DNA of 64,000 nt from Gyrodactylus bullatarudis (Eukaryota > Platyhelminthes > Monogenea > Gyrodactylidea > Gyrodactylidae). Positions 34,981 through 45,249 of this stretch are shown in pieces (within the stretch, counting starts at the first letter, position 1; every line of letters begins with the position of its first letter). Below the pieces are notes generated by a model. That model made no database searches and had not been told where the DNA came from. It saw nothing but the letters and a program-made list of their open reading frames with translations. The stretch lies in NCBI GenBank assembly GCA_012064415.1, contig SSNU01000017.1, positions 114,455 through 178,454 on the forward strand, written 5' to 3'. The translations under genes and the position numbers were made by a program.

Positions 34981-35448
34981 TTAAATTTTTTACTCTTTTC
35001 TAAAGTTTTCCGTTTTACAATTTGAGATTGAGGAAAATTGAAATAATCAATAGCAATATATACCACAGTTTTAATTATAAGTTTGTCTTCTATTGAAAGT
35101 GGAAATTTACAACAACATTTTCACCAGAAAATGTGAATTTACTTTTTTTACAAAAAACTCAGTATTTTTTCCTGAAATTTTTGAAAAATGAATAGATTCT
35201 AAACTTATTATTCGCTCGGGGAAAAATGAAATTGAAAAAACTATGGCTTTTCTGTCCAAGAAATTTGGTGGAAGATTAAATTTATTATATCGATGGGCGA
35301 TTTAAGTAATTTTGCAAAATTTCGTTCAAGTCTAGTGTTTCTAATATATCTCCAATTTCGGCTAAGAATTAATTAAAATTCAAAAAAAGATAGCTATAGT
35401 TTTAGAACGATAATGTTGCCAAAATATATTCTCGTTGGGTTCTAAACT

Positions 35449-35565
35449 CGTAAGGAAGGTTAGAGAAAACTAATTGAGTGATAAACGTTATATTTCGCCG
35501 GGTCTCTTCAGACTCTACCCCGGTAACATTTAAACACTACAATGCTTCCATTGGTCCGTTTTATA
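35449..35565. repeat. LTR-like segment, copy 1
   Basis: Contains GTGATAAACGTTATATTTCG followed by CCGGGTCTCTTCAGACTCTA and CCCCGGT, repeated almost exactly at 41819-41970 in the same orientation, with further similarity on both sides (GGAAGGTTAGAG before; ACAATGCTT..CCATTGG after). The hairpin-like CCGGGTCTCTTCAGACTCTACCCCGG and the spread of the match suggest an LTR or similar dispersed element. The ends were not resolved. Confidence 0.45.
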
Positions 35566-35587
35566 TATTTGAGCGAATATGAGTTGG

Positions 35588-35776
35588 TCAAAGCTCGTTC
35601 TTCCAGTCTTTAAAACCTTGGTCATCATGTTGGGATCGTTTCAACATTTCAAGTAGCTCATTGATGATCCGGTCTTTCATCTCATTAGGTCGGACATTGA
35701 CGGCGACATTTGTACCACCATTTGCTTCAGTGTGACCTGGAGGAGGAATAAGATCATTAGATAAACGTTCTGCCAT
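35588..35776 (-). pseudogene. short gag-like fragment beside LTR-like segment
   Basis: A 62-codon frame (MAERLSNDLIPPPGHTEANG then an acidic helix IINELLEMLKRSQHDD) stops immediately before the LTR-like segment. It looks like the N-terminus of a retroelement gag, but no other element gene is next to it. Confidence 0.25.
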
Positions 35777-35966
35777 GATATCACTTTGAAATCAAAAAGA
35801 CTGCCAAATGCTTCGGCGTGTTTTTTAAACAATTTTATTTATTTATATTTACTTTTGTTTTATTCTCTCCCCACTCTTTGCTTATTCGAATACAATTATA
35901 TTATATTCGTTACTTTTATTCATTAACTTTACTAAGATCACTACATATCACTTTATTAATTACATA

Positions 35967-37170
35967 AGACTAAATGTTTTTTATTCTTATCTTAACTTTA
36001 ATTTTCTTTCAAGTGATGAATTATATTATCAGAGTTATTAATAAGAAAGGGGAGAGAAAGGTGTAGTATTTCTTAAAAAGCAAGGATTAGTAAAATTAAA
36101 GTGATTTTTATAGTAGTCAGTGAATTATTAGAGTAATAACTCTGATAATATAAAGCTAGTTAATATGAAGATGGGAATTCCTGATTTTTACAAAATTATA
36201 AATTTTTTCATCAAGAAATCGAATTTGAACAAGATCTTTTGGAATCTAGATTGTAGGTTCCACTTTCAGGTTCTGAAGAAAAAAAATTGAAAAAAATCAA
36301 ATTTTAGGAAAGTTATGGTATATTTCAAATCAAGCGATGGCGCCAAATTCCCATTTTTTTGAACTTTGAGTTGATAATTTTTGTTGATTTAAAAGTGAGA
36401 GAGTAATCAAAGTTAATTTTTAGGAAAACGATTAGTCAAAGAAACCGATTATGACCATGAAAATTTCAATGGACTCGCCAATTTCCAGGGATCTTGAATC
36501 ATCAAAATTTCATAAATTTTCAAGTAGTGAAAATATTCAAAAAATCAAAATTCGATTTTTACAAGAAGATGGGCGGATTCTCAAAATCTGAATCAGCATA
36601 TTTGATTTCTTTGACTAATCGTGATCTTAAAAATCAACTTTGATTACTCTCTCACTTTTAAATCAACAAAAATTATCAACTCAAAGTTCAAAAAAATGGG
36701 AATTCGGCGCCATCGCTTGATTTGAAATATACCATAACTTACCTAAAATTTGATTTTTTTCAATTTTTTTTCTTCAGAACCTGAAAGTGGAACCTACAAT
36801 CTAGATTCCAAAAGATCTTGTTCAAATTCGATTTCTTGATGAAAAAATTTATAATGTTGTAAAAATCATAATTTCCCATCTTCATATTAACTAGGTGTAA
36901 TATCTCTTTCATCACTTGAAAGAAAATTAAAGTTAAGATAAGAATAAAAAACATTTAGATTACCCTGATAAAATAGTTTCGACTCACACAGTAATACTCT
37001 AATAATTCTGATTTCTATAAAAATCACTTTAATTTTTATAATCCTTGCTTTTTAAGAAATACTACACCTTTCTCTCCCCTTTCTTTTTCTACAGATAAAC
37101 CAATACAAGTCAAAAGACAACATCAAGTCAGGTAGCAAACGAACAACGTTATAGTCAATCTAAGAGGAGA
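35967..37170. repeat. nested repeats: family C pieces around a fold-back element
   Basis: 35,967-36,150 and 36,900-37,170 are inverted relative to each other (CTAAATGTTTTTTATTCTTA on the left, its reverse complement on the right near 36,935-36,960), both being parts of family C (12090-12364). Between them, at a TA dinucleotide, sits the fold-back element 36153-36897. The right side ends in CGAACAACGTTATAGTCAA, the family C terminal repeat. Confidence 0.6.
36153..36897. repeat. fold-back element copy A2
   Basis: TA-AAGCTAGTTAATATGAAG at the left and CTTCATATTAACTAGGTG-TA at the right. Arms of about 275 bp lie around an asymmetric centre (about 36,435-36,630). Arms show scattered mismatches. 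No open frame; probably a non-autonomous TA-targeting DNA element. Confidence 0.75.
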
Positions 37171-37189
37171 AAAATCAAAGGAAAGTTTT

Positions 37190-37850
37190 TTTCCAATAAT
37201 CACCCCAATGAAAATTTCAACTCTTTACCTCCAATCAATTATGCTCATTTCAAAATTCCCCTCTTATTGAATGGTGTAACTTGAATGATTCAAAATCTTT
37301 ATGTAACATAAGTTTCAGAAAGATTGAATATGAACTTTCTCCTTATATAGAACCTTTGTTGGAACAAATCTTATGCGAATCTAGGTTCTTACAAATTTTT
37401 GCTATCTTTAAAGAAGATTTATTTCTTGTTTCTCAAGATCGAAATAGTGAAATAAGAAGAGTTGTTAACTTCACCAAACTCCAATGTCCTTGTAGTTTAC
37501 AAAAATTAATGAATATCCCTATTAACATCTGTATGCCGTGGCTAAAAGTTGTTAGAAGTATAAATACAATATATACAAAATAATAATACAGAATATGAAT
37601 ACAAAATAATCTCCTTGAAAGCAGCTTACTCAGAGATTATCATGCTCTGTGACGTCGAAAATCTGATGGAGTCGGAACTTGAAGGTTAAAAATATGGAAG
37701 ACCATGCAAAAGCCGTAAAATATCAAGCGCTGAAAAAGGGTAGAGAAATTATTAAATTAAATTATTTCTTATTATTTAAAAAAAATATTTGGGCTGAATA
37801 TTGGAAAAAAATTTCTTATGGAGTGATTTTTGGAATCAACCCAAACAATA
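37190..37850. repeat. reverse copy of the element at 24059-24475, with insertion
   Basis: Matches 24059-24475 in inverted orientation at both ends (CAATAATCACCCC on the left, GTGATTTTTGGAATCAACCC on the right). The middle, about 37,310-37,580, is not shared and may be an insertion or older interior; it contains an open frame (37281-37583) without recognisable domains. Confidence 0.6.
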
Positions 37851-38319
37851 ATATAAAAACCCTTTAAAATATTCTTTTAAGAGTTGATTATCTGTATTAA
37901 TCTCTCTTTTGTATTTAACTTGATTAACTCGGGAAGTTTATATCATGAAAAATGTTGGTTTAATTTAAGATGAAATAAAGTAAAACTCAATTATATGTAT
38001 ACTTTTTAGTAAAAATACAAATTAAATTTTTTTTATTTGTTGTTGTATAAATGAATTTAGATCTCAACATGGATCAAACTAGGAAATTCAAGATAATTTG
38101 TCTATGGAATTATGAATTTTTATAATCATGATCAGAGACTTGATTTATTTTTCAGCTGAAACTTATTAAACTTTGAGCTTTTGAAACTTGATTGTTAAGA
38201 TAATTTAATCTGATACTGAACGTAAGAGATTCCTAAGGACTCCAATTAACTAAAAACTTTATCATCGAATCTTCTTATGGATTAACTAATTTAAAAAAGA
38301 CTTCTAATCGATAGTCATT

Positions 38320-38757
38320 CCATATGACAAAGAAGAGCTAGAAAAACTTGAAAAAAAGATCAACATCGAAAGTTGAGACTTTAATTTTGCTTTTAAAAGT
38401 TAAAGCTACAGTCGGTTGGGAAACTCATTGGCCCCTCCAGTCCGAAGAAACTGGGGCGTAATATACCGGGAAATTCATCAAAATTTTACGAAGAATTCCT
38501 TGGTGCATTTAGTTTTCCGTTTAACTTGTGTTTTCAAGGGTGAAATTTAGAGGTGCGAGAAATTGAGTTTTTAAAGCGTGAAACTCAATTAGGAGTGAAG
38601 AAGGATTCAATGTTTTATATGTAACAGCCTATCCCTGTCTTAAAGAACTGAAGAAAGAAGAGATTGAGAATGTTCTGAACTCTTTCAAAAGACTTTCAAC
38701 AACTCTGGAACTTTCACCAGAATTCAAACAAATCTTGATGGTACCTTCATGTGTCTA
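38320..38757 (+). pseudogene. decayed coding-like region, unknown protein
   Basis: Different frames give protein-like stretches in order: PYDKEELEKLEKKINIES (38,328 on), KLIGPSSPKKLGRNIPGN with KFYEEFLGAFSFPFNLCFQG (about 38,410-38,540), LEVREIEFLKRETQLGV, and NVLYVTAYPCLKELKKEEIE with LNSFKRLSTTLELSPEF (about 38,610-38,745). Frame changes and stops separate them; one gap could be a 40-nt intron (GTTGAG..CTACAG). The charged, non-repetitive composition suggests a former host exon set. I do not recognise it. Confidence 0.3.
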
Positions 38758-38984
38758 ATCATTAGCCAAAAATTTTTCACCAAGAGTTTACATGAGATGT
38801 CCATTGCCATTTTTTTATTTTTTTTACTCTCTTCAATATTAGTTTATCTAGGCATCAATTTTCTCATTTTATCTAAGTCAAATAAGTACACATTTTGTAG
38901 AGAAATCAAAAAAATTCCTTGGATGATTGATTAATTAATTACGAGTTTTATTTTGTAAAGCTTCAATTGCTTTAGTTGATTGAG

Positions 38985-38992
38985 TATTTAAA
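38985..38992 (+). promoter_or_regulatory. TATA-like box of first 15-Cys gene
   Basis: TATTTAAA lies 38 bp before the ATG at 39030. This supports 39030 rather than the earlier in-frame ATG at 39012, which would sit at or before the expected transcription start. Confidence 0.4.
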
Positions 38993-39029
38993 GAACTACG
39001 AAAATTGTATCATGTTGAAAAAAGATATT

Positions 39030-39518
39030 ATGAAATTTTTTATCGTTGCCTTGAGTTTAGCTGCTACAGCTCTCGCTTGTACCCAAGAAGGCTTTGAAAA
39101 CCTAATGGGTTTCTGCTATGCGCAAAACATCTTTTCTGGAATAGATTTTGAGGCAGGTAAACAAACCTATGTAGAAGCAGTTAGCAAGTGCCCACCAGGC
39201 TGCTTTCAGGAATGCTTATTAAGGGCCATGAGATCTGCCATCGATTTAGAAAGTCTCAAAGAGTCTTATTATCAATGCGAATTAGAATGTGGAACGGCCT
39301 GCTATAACAAAGCTCATAATGATTTCTACAATGCTGCATATAATGGTTGTCCTGACAGCTCAAAACCTTGTTATGAAAAAATAAAAGGTACTTTCTACAA
39401 AGAGATTGGTGAATGTCCTGACGACTGCATTCCAAGATGCTATGTTGAAGCTCAAAGAACAACTAGTAGCGTTAGAGGCTACGGAATGGCAGCTGCTGGA
39501 TGTAGAAGAAAATGCTGA
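39030..39518 (+). CDS. secreted 15-cysteine protein, copy 1
   Basis: 162 residues in one exon. Signal peptide MKFFIVALSLAATALA, then a mature protein beginning with Cys. Fifteen cysteines, all matched in the paralogue at 44737-45225, which is also 162 residues. Three C-x3-C-x3-C units (CPPGCFQEC, CELECGTAC, CPDDCIPRC) each sit next to a helix-like stretch, plus GCPDSSKPCY between units 2 and 3 and a terminal CRRKC. The odd cysteine number would leave one free or allow dimer formation. No known toxin or protease-inhibitor pattern is recognised; a small extracellular structural or defence protein is possible but not shown. AATAAA follows 6 bp after the stop. Confidence 0.85.
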   Translation: MKFFIVALSLAATALACTQEGFENLMGFCYAQNIFSGIDFEAGKQTYVEAVSKCPPGCFQECLLRAMRSAIDLESLKESYYQCELECGTACYNKAHNDFYNAAYNGCPDSSKPCYEKIKGTFYKEIGECPDDCIPRCYVEAQRTTSSVRGYGMAAAGCRRKC

Positions 39519-39523
39519 ATGCA

Positions 39524-39529
39524 AATAAA
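39524..39529 (+). terminator. polyadenylation signal AATAAA
   Basis: AATAAA 6 bp after the stop codon of the first 15-Cys gene; another at about 39,629. Which one is used cannot be told. Confidence 0.4.
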
Positions 39530-40004
39530 ATTCGTCTTGAATATGATGCAGTTATCATTTTGATTTTGTATTTCTTATTTTTCATGAGAGAACGAAATTT
39601 ATTATTTTGAGATGGGTTGGTTTGTTGAATAAAAATTTGTGCCTCATTGAAATTGAAACAGAATTCAATTCTGTTAATAAATTCTGAGAATTGCCTCATC
39701 TAAGCTGAAAATATTATGTATGACTACTATGAAGTAAGGGTCAAACTTTCCCAAAAAATAAAATTCACTCACGAGTAGTCCATTCAATAGAGAATTTTAT
39801 GCTGGTTCTTACTGTCTAATACAAAGATCAGATCCGTTCATTTATTGTCTCATAAAACACTCGCAGTAGAGGATTGCTCAAATCCTTAGCATATTTAACC
39901 AAATATACAAGCATTTTAAGAATTGAGAGCTGAGTTTGAAAATGTATTTAAAAATATCCCAACTTATCTGGAAGAGAAGGTAGATATTTTGCATGTTTTA
40001 CATA

Positions 40005-40730
40005 AAGCTAGTTAATATGTAGATGGGAATTTATGATTTTTACAAAATTCTTATTATTTTCATCAAGAAATCGAATTTGATCAAGATTTTTTGAAATCTA
40101 GATCATGAGAAAAAAAATTTAGAAAAAATCAATTTTTAGGGAAAGTACGGCAAATTTGAAATCTTGAAGTAGCGCCAAATTCCCATTTTTTTGAACTTTG
40201 AGTTGAAAATTTTTGTTAATTTCAATGTGAGAGAGTGATCAAAAGTTGATTTTTAGGATCACAATAAGACAAAGAAATTAAATATGCTGAAACTGGTTTT
40301 AAGAATCACTCCATAATCGTGTCAAAATCAAATTTTGATTTTTTCATCATTTTCACTACTTGAAAGTCGATGAAATTTGATATTTCAAGATCCCAGAAAA
40401 ATGACGAATTTATCAAAAGATTTATTATGATAATCGGTTTTCTCGTCTTATTGTGATCCTAAAAATCAACTTTTGATCACTCTCTCACATTGAAATCAAC
40501 AAAAATTTTCAACTCAAAGTTCAAAAAAATGGGAATTCGGCGCTACTTCAAGATTTCAAATTTGCCGTACTTTCCCTAAAAATTGATTTTTTCTAAATTT
40601 TTTTTTCGTACCATGAAAGAGGGCCTCATGATCTGGATTTCAAAAAGTCTCGATCAAATTCGATTTCTTGATGAAAAAATTAAGAATTTTATAAAAATCA
40701 TAAATTACCATCTTCATATTAACTATGTTT
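40005..40730. repeat. fold-back element copy A3
   Basis: Starts after TA with AAGCTAGTTAATATG, arms about 250-280 bp, centre 40,256-40,450. The centre is the reverse complement of the centre in the copy at 53550-54453 (for example CTGGTTTTAAGAATCACTCC here against GGGGGATTTTTAAAACAAG there). No coding sequence. Confidence 0.8.
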
Positions 40731-41143
40731 ATAATAAATAGTATACATTGGTCAATCAGAATGGCTTAGTGGGTATAGTACATACCTAATATTATTCAAG
40801 TATTAACCCCCTCGACTTTTTTTAGAATTCCTACCTTTGTTCTCGGATAGTTCTGAAAATAGATTTTTACATAAATAAAATCCTCTCTATCTGTTTATTA
40901 CTGAAATCTGTTCGAGAATTGTAATGTTGATAGTTTTAAAAATTGAGATGTACTCTAACTCGCAAACATTGGAGCAGTTTTGATTTTGAATTAAAATGTA
41001 GTGATTTTTCGGTTTTTATCTTTGTACAGAAAAATTATAATTAGTGAAGTTTTTCATTTAACAAATAAAGTACTGGATCAATCAAAAACTTTACCAAATT
41101 TAAATTTTATTTAGTAAATCCAGATTTCGAAATAAATATAAGA

Positions 41144-42385
41144 GTCAATTACATTTTTGACTATACTTCCTTAGGATGTGATCAAATCAAGGTTTACATG
41201 ATTAGTTAATCTAAATATCTTATATTTATAGAATAATAAAACCGTATATATAAAAGTAAAGTTATGATATTCCATGAGATGATGAATCTGATAACGGGAC
41301 TTTACTTTCTGATACAACTGTAGTTACTTCATTTTTTACACTTTTGACTACACTCTTTATAGTTTTGACTACAATTTGAAGAAATATTTTACTTTTGACT
41401 ACACTTTTTACCATATTTTACACATTTGACTATAATCAAATTCCAATTAAAATATTGAGATTTTTTTCCAAATATATTTTGACTATAGTTAATTTTGCTT
41501 TTACATTTTTAACTACACTTTATGTATTGAGAAATAAAATATATTATAGAATGTTTATTCAATATGATTCATTTTACATCTTCATATTTTGATTTTAGTC
41601 GTTTCAGCCTAGGTTGACCTCGTTTTCGAGTTGCCGTCAGGCTTAGAATTTCATTATCCTTAAGAGAATCCAAATTCGGCAGAAATATTTTCGATGAATA
41701 AATTTTTTTCATAGTGTCAGTCTTGTATATTCTTTCAATGTGATCACTGATCAGTCCAATTTATTTGCGAATATATGTTTGAATATATAAAAATATTATT
41801 GTTTGATTCTGAACTCATATGGAAGGTTAGAGAACAACAAGCGTATATTCGAGTGATAAACGTTATATTTCGCCGGGTCTCTTCAGACTCTACCCCGGTT
41901 AACATATATATACTATTACAATGCTTTATTTGGGACCTTCCATTGGTTCATTTTGACATCGCAACTACCTTCGGAAGGGTGGGGTACTGGTTGTAAAATT
42001 CATCTCTGGATCAGCTCATTACTTTTGCCTTTTGAGAAAGTTGTCGATTTGTAACTGCCCACTGTACCTGTATAAAAATATATATAAAAATGAAAAAAGG
42101 TGTAGTCAAAAATGTAAAAATGAAGAAAAGTGTAGTTAAAAATGTAAAAACAAAATTAACTATAGTCAAAATATATTTGGAAAAAAATCTCAATATTTTA
42201 ATTGGAATTTGACTATAGTCAAATGTGTAAAATATGGTAAAAAGTGTAGTCAAAAGTAAAATATTTCTTCAAATTGTAGTCAAAACTATAAAGAGTGTAG
42301 TCAAAAATATAATAAAGAAAATAAAGTGGAGTCAAAAGTGTAAAAAATGAAGTAACTATAGTCAAAAATGTAATTGACTCTAAAT
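41144..42385. repeat. long inverted repeat made of GTAGTCAAAA motif clusters
   Basis: 42,085-42,385 is the reverse complement of 41,325-41,545 plus 41,144-41,170 (the left arm is split by about 155 bp of other sequence). Both arms consist of GTAGTCAAAA-type motifs (nine in the right arm, some as ATAGTCAAA or GGAGTCAAA) spaced 25-40 bp and alternating with A/T runs. The loop (41,546-42,084) holds LTR-like copy 2. Open frames in this region are products of the repeat. Confidence 0.65.
41819..41970. repeat. LTR-like segment, copy 2
   Basis: Matches 35449-35565, including GATAAACGTTATATTTCGCC and GGGTCTCTTCAGACTC. It lies within the loop of the long inverted repeat. Confidence 0.45.
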
Positions 42386-42518
42386 ATAAACGATACTTTA
42401 ATATCTGTTATTTGTGTTCTATTCTGTTTACTATTAAATATAAGTATATTCACGTAAATTTCATAATTCAGAAAATAGGAAGGAAATTAATAAGCATTGC
42501 TCCTTAAACTTGCATGTA

Positions 42519-43021
42519 CACCTAGTTAATATGAAGATGGTAATTTATGATTTTTATAAAATTCTTAATTTTTTCATCAAGAAATCGAATTTGACCTAGA
42601 ATCGAATTTCGGAATCTGGATTATGAGGCGCTCTTTTACGGTACGGAGAAAAAAAATTTAGAAAAAATCAATTTTTAGGGAAAGTACGGCAAATTTGATA
42701 TCTTGAAGTAGCGCCGAATTCCCATTTTTTTGAACTTTGAGTTGAAAATTTTTGTTAATTTCAATGTGAGAGAGTGATCAAAAGTTGATTTTTAGGATCA
42801 CAATAAGACAAAAAAACTGATGATCATAATAAATCTTTTGATAAATTCGTCATTTGCTACAAATTTTCGTCATTTTTTTCAATTTTCTTCAAAAATTGAT
42901 TTTTTCTAAATTTTTTTTCTCCGTACCGTAAAAGAGGGCCTCATAATTTATTCGATTTCTTGATGAAAAAATTAAGCATTTTGTAAAAATCATAAATTTA
43001 CATCCTCATATTAATTAGCTT
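42519..43021. repeat. fold-back element copy A4, centre deleted
   Basis: Left end TA-CACCTAGTTAATATG, right end ATTAGCTT-TA. The right arm is shortened and most of the centre is missing. The ends are in reverse order compared with A2 and A5, so the element lies in the opposite orientation. Confidence 0.7.
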
Positions 43022-43044
43022 TAGATAAATGCATCCATAGTCAG

Positions 43045-43095
43045 TGTTTGGTCTGAAGAGAACCGACGAAAATAAAGCTTTAATCAACAATAATC
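43045..43095 (+). ncRNA. hammerhead-like motif, repeat family 2
   Basis: CTGAAGA (43053-43059), GAACCGAC, GAAA (43068-43071), then AATAAAGCTTTAAT, a near-palindrome that could form stem III, ending T-C. Both boxes fit the hammerhead consensus; stem II is weak. It is a relative of 18331-18385. A Penelope RT fragment lies about 250 bp away, on the opposite strand. Confidence 0.45.
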
Positions 43096-43344
43096 CCTCG
43101 TTCGTTCTCAACACTAGCATGACTTCGAGTCAGCTAGCTCAAAATATAATATTTTTGAGGAAATCAGGCAACTGTTGTCTTCAAATAATAAATATTGAAT
43201 CGCACTTTAACCGTAAAAGTAGACAACATGATAAGTATTCCAGAAAATCGTCAGCATATTCGAATCATTAGTGAAAATTTATGCAAAAATCATAGATTCA
43301 ATTAGCTTGTGGCCATTGAAGCTAAACACAAAATTTTTACAACA

Positions 43345-43752
43345 AAAAGTCTATTATTATTTCCTCACCTAGTTTGAAGCCAGCTTGAACATTGACAGGT
43401 TTTTTAACAAAATTGATGAAAAATTTAATGATCTCTTCCGATGGAGCATTCGTGAATAATGATTCAATAATGATTAACGACATAATGAGTTTCTCGATAA
43501 ATTCAAAAGTGTCTGAAAGGGTTAGTGTTTGCCCAGGGCTGTCTTTATTGGGGTGAGAATTTCGATCAGCCATTTTGCTAACTCTCTCGTTGCTGACTGC
43601 CTCATATCCAGTATAGGTCTTATCGGGATTTCCGGGTCTGCCTGATTCCTGTTGATTTTGTGCTGTTTTACCATGCATACGGTTGGTTGAGTTGTTGAAC
43701 ATCTCAGCTTCTGATAATTTGGTATGTCAATGTGCTTACTCATTGTCTTCAA
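43345..43752 (-). pseudogene. Penelope-like reverse transcriptase fragment (N-terminal RT)
   Basis: One frame reads IPIRPILDMRQSATRELAKW, matching the Penelope RT block RPIVSSxGTxTYxLAKxLA. After a frameshift near 43,535 another frame reads TLSDTFEFIEKLIMSLIII then ESLFTNAPSEEIIKFF, matching the block with SLFTNVP. These precede the part preserved at 55035-56258 in a full element. The catalytic DD region and endonuclease are absent. Confidence 0.6.
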
Positions 43753-44210
43753 CTAATTCATCACTTTGTAAAGATAATTATAATTTTAATTTTAAAAAAT
43801 TGAACTTCAAAAATTCAACTTTTGAACCTGTTTGCGATGAGATAACGAAAAACCAATCTCAGATTCGGAAAACTCATAAAATTTTGAAAAATCTCATCGG
43901 AAAGTCTGTCTGTCCTAAAAAACATGACAAAATTTCACAAAAAACCCAAAAATATCGAGCAGTTTTTTTGTTAAGCGTCACTTAAAAAAAACCTAACTCC
44001 GCCCCTACACATGAGTTATCGATCGACGGAGAATTTAAATTTTAATACAATCGCGAAAAAATTAATAGCATAACGTTAATGGTTTTTGCAAAAATTAATT
44101 TTTCCAATTATCCCAGAAATTATAGGGAATTTTTCAGATCTGAAAACAGATTAATGCGATTAAATTAAATCCTTAGAACTTTAATGTCATACATGACCTC
44201 AATCAATTAT

Positions 44211-44370
44211 GTTATTGACTATAAAGTTGTTCGCTTGCTACCTGACTTGATGTTGGAGAAAAAGATAGACCTTTACAAGTCAGAAGGTAACATCAAGTCA
44301 GGTAGCAAGCGAACAACTATAGTCAATCTATACCGAACAGTTCCCTGAAGAACTACAATTCGGTTCAAAA
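44211..44370. repeat. short inverted repeat related to family C termini
   Basis: TTGACTATAAAGTTGTTCGC with TTGCTACCTGACTTGATG on the left; CATCAAGTCAGGTAGCAAG with CGAACAACTATAGTCAA on the right, around a 40-bp spacer. It then continues with CTATACCGAACAGTTCCCTG to GGTTCAAAATTAC, the family C 3' end. Confidence 0.65.
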
Positions 44371-44692
44371 TTACAATTATTATAAAATTTAAACTTTAAT
44401 TCAATTCTAATTTTCTGCCATTTATTCCACCTTTTGTTGGTTATACAAGCCAATTTTATTTGAACAAGTAAAAATGGTGTAATCTAAAAGTGGATTCTTT
44501 TTTAAGTGATCGAAATCATGAGAAAAATGTTCTCAAAATCTACTAATAAATATTACGTACCAAAGAAGGCATTTACAGGCATTTGATAATAAAGATTTGA
44601 TTTTTCAAACTTATTCTAAAACCCAACGCAATTCAAGAAAGTGAATTATCCTGATTGGTTTTTGATAATTTTTTTATTTACTCAAAAGAGAG

Positions 44693-44700
44693 TATATAAG
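44693..44700 (+). promoter_or_regulatory. TATA box of second 15-Cys gene
   Basis: TATATAAG lies 37 bp before the ATG at 44737. The earlier ATG at 44708 would be upstream of the expected transcription start. Confidence 0.6.
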
Positions 44701-44736
44701 CTGAGTTATGAACAGCATGGAATCATAAAGAAAAAT

Positions 44737-45225
44737 ATGAAATTCTTACTTATCGTTTTGATCTCGGCTGCATGTGCTACAGCATGTACCTTTGATAATT
44801 ATGAAAATTTTATGGGCTTTTGCTATTCAAACAACATTTTTTCTGGCCCGGGTTATGAGGAAGGTAAAATTCAGTATGTCGATGCAATTTCCAAGTGCCC
44901 TCAAGGTTGCTTCAGAGAATGTGTCGAAGATGCCTTTCGTTACTATGACAACTTGGAGGATCTTAAAGGAGGTGTGTCTCAGTGCGAGGCTGACTGTGAT
45001 TACTATTGTCCTCAACAAGCTCACTCAAACTTTTACATGGCATCCTTTGGCGGTTGTCCTGACAGCTCAAAACCCTGTTACAGTAAAATTAAAGAGACAT
45101 ATTTGAAGGAAATTTCTTCATGTCAAAGTGACTGCATATCTCAATGTTATACGACAGCTCAAAACAATGCCAACAGCGCCACTGCTTATGGAAAAGCAGC
45201 TGCTGACTGCCGAAGAAAATGTTGA
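44737..45225 (+). CDS. secreted 15-cysteine protein, copy 2
   Basis: 162 residues, one exon, signal peptide MKFLLIVLISAACATA and mature N-terminus beginning Cys-Thr. It has the same 15 cysteines in the same order as the gene at 39030-39518. Shared blocks are MGFCY, NNIFSG/QNIFSG, SKCP-x-GCF-x-EC, GGCPDSSKPCY and the terminal CRRKC. Many residues between cysteines differ, so the duplication is not recent. The two genes are about 5.2 kb apart on the same strand with mobile elements between them. AATAAA lies 8 bp after the stop. Function unknown. Confidence 0.85.
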   Translation: MKFLLIVLISAACATACTFDNYENFMGFCYSNNIFSGPGYEEGKIQYVDAISKCPQGCFRECVEDAFRYYDNLEDLKGGVSQCEADCDYYCPQQAHSNFYMASFGGCPDSSKPCYSKIKETYLKEISSCQSDCISQCYTTAQNNANSATAYGKAAADCRRKC

Positions 45226-45232
45226 TTATTTC

Positions 45233-45238
45233 AATAAA
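45233..45238 (+). terminator. polyadenylation signal AATAAA
   Basis: AATAAA shortly after the stop codon of the second 15-Cys gene, at a spacing similar to that in copy 1. Confidence 0.4.
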
Positions 45239-45249
45239 TTCATTACGAA

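Noticed and set aside
37281..37583. 100-codon frame inside the reverse MITE copy
   Set aside because: No homologous frame is conserved in the copy at 24 kb and no domain is visible.
40750..40830. tRNA-like sequence: A-box match TGGCTTAGTGG with a T-run downstream
   Set aside because: The B-box is poor (ATTCAAGTATT), the acceptor stem does not pair, and no anticodon arm forms. At best a decayed tRNA-derived repeat.
43683..43985. 100-codon plus-strand frame next to the Penelope fragment
   Set aside because: It partly overlaps the antisense of the RT remnant and has no protein features beyond AT-driven Lys/Asn/Ser content.
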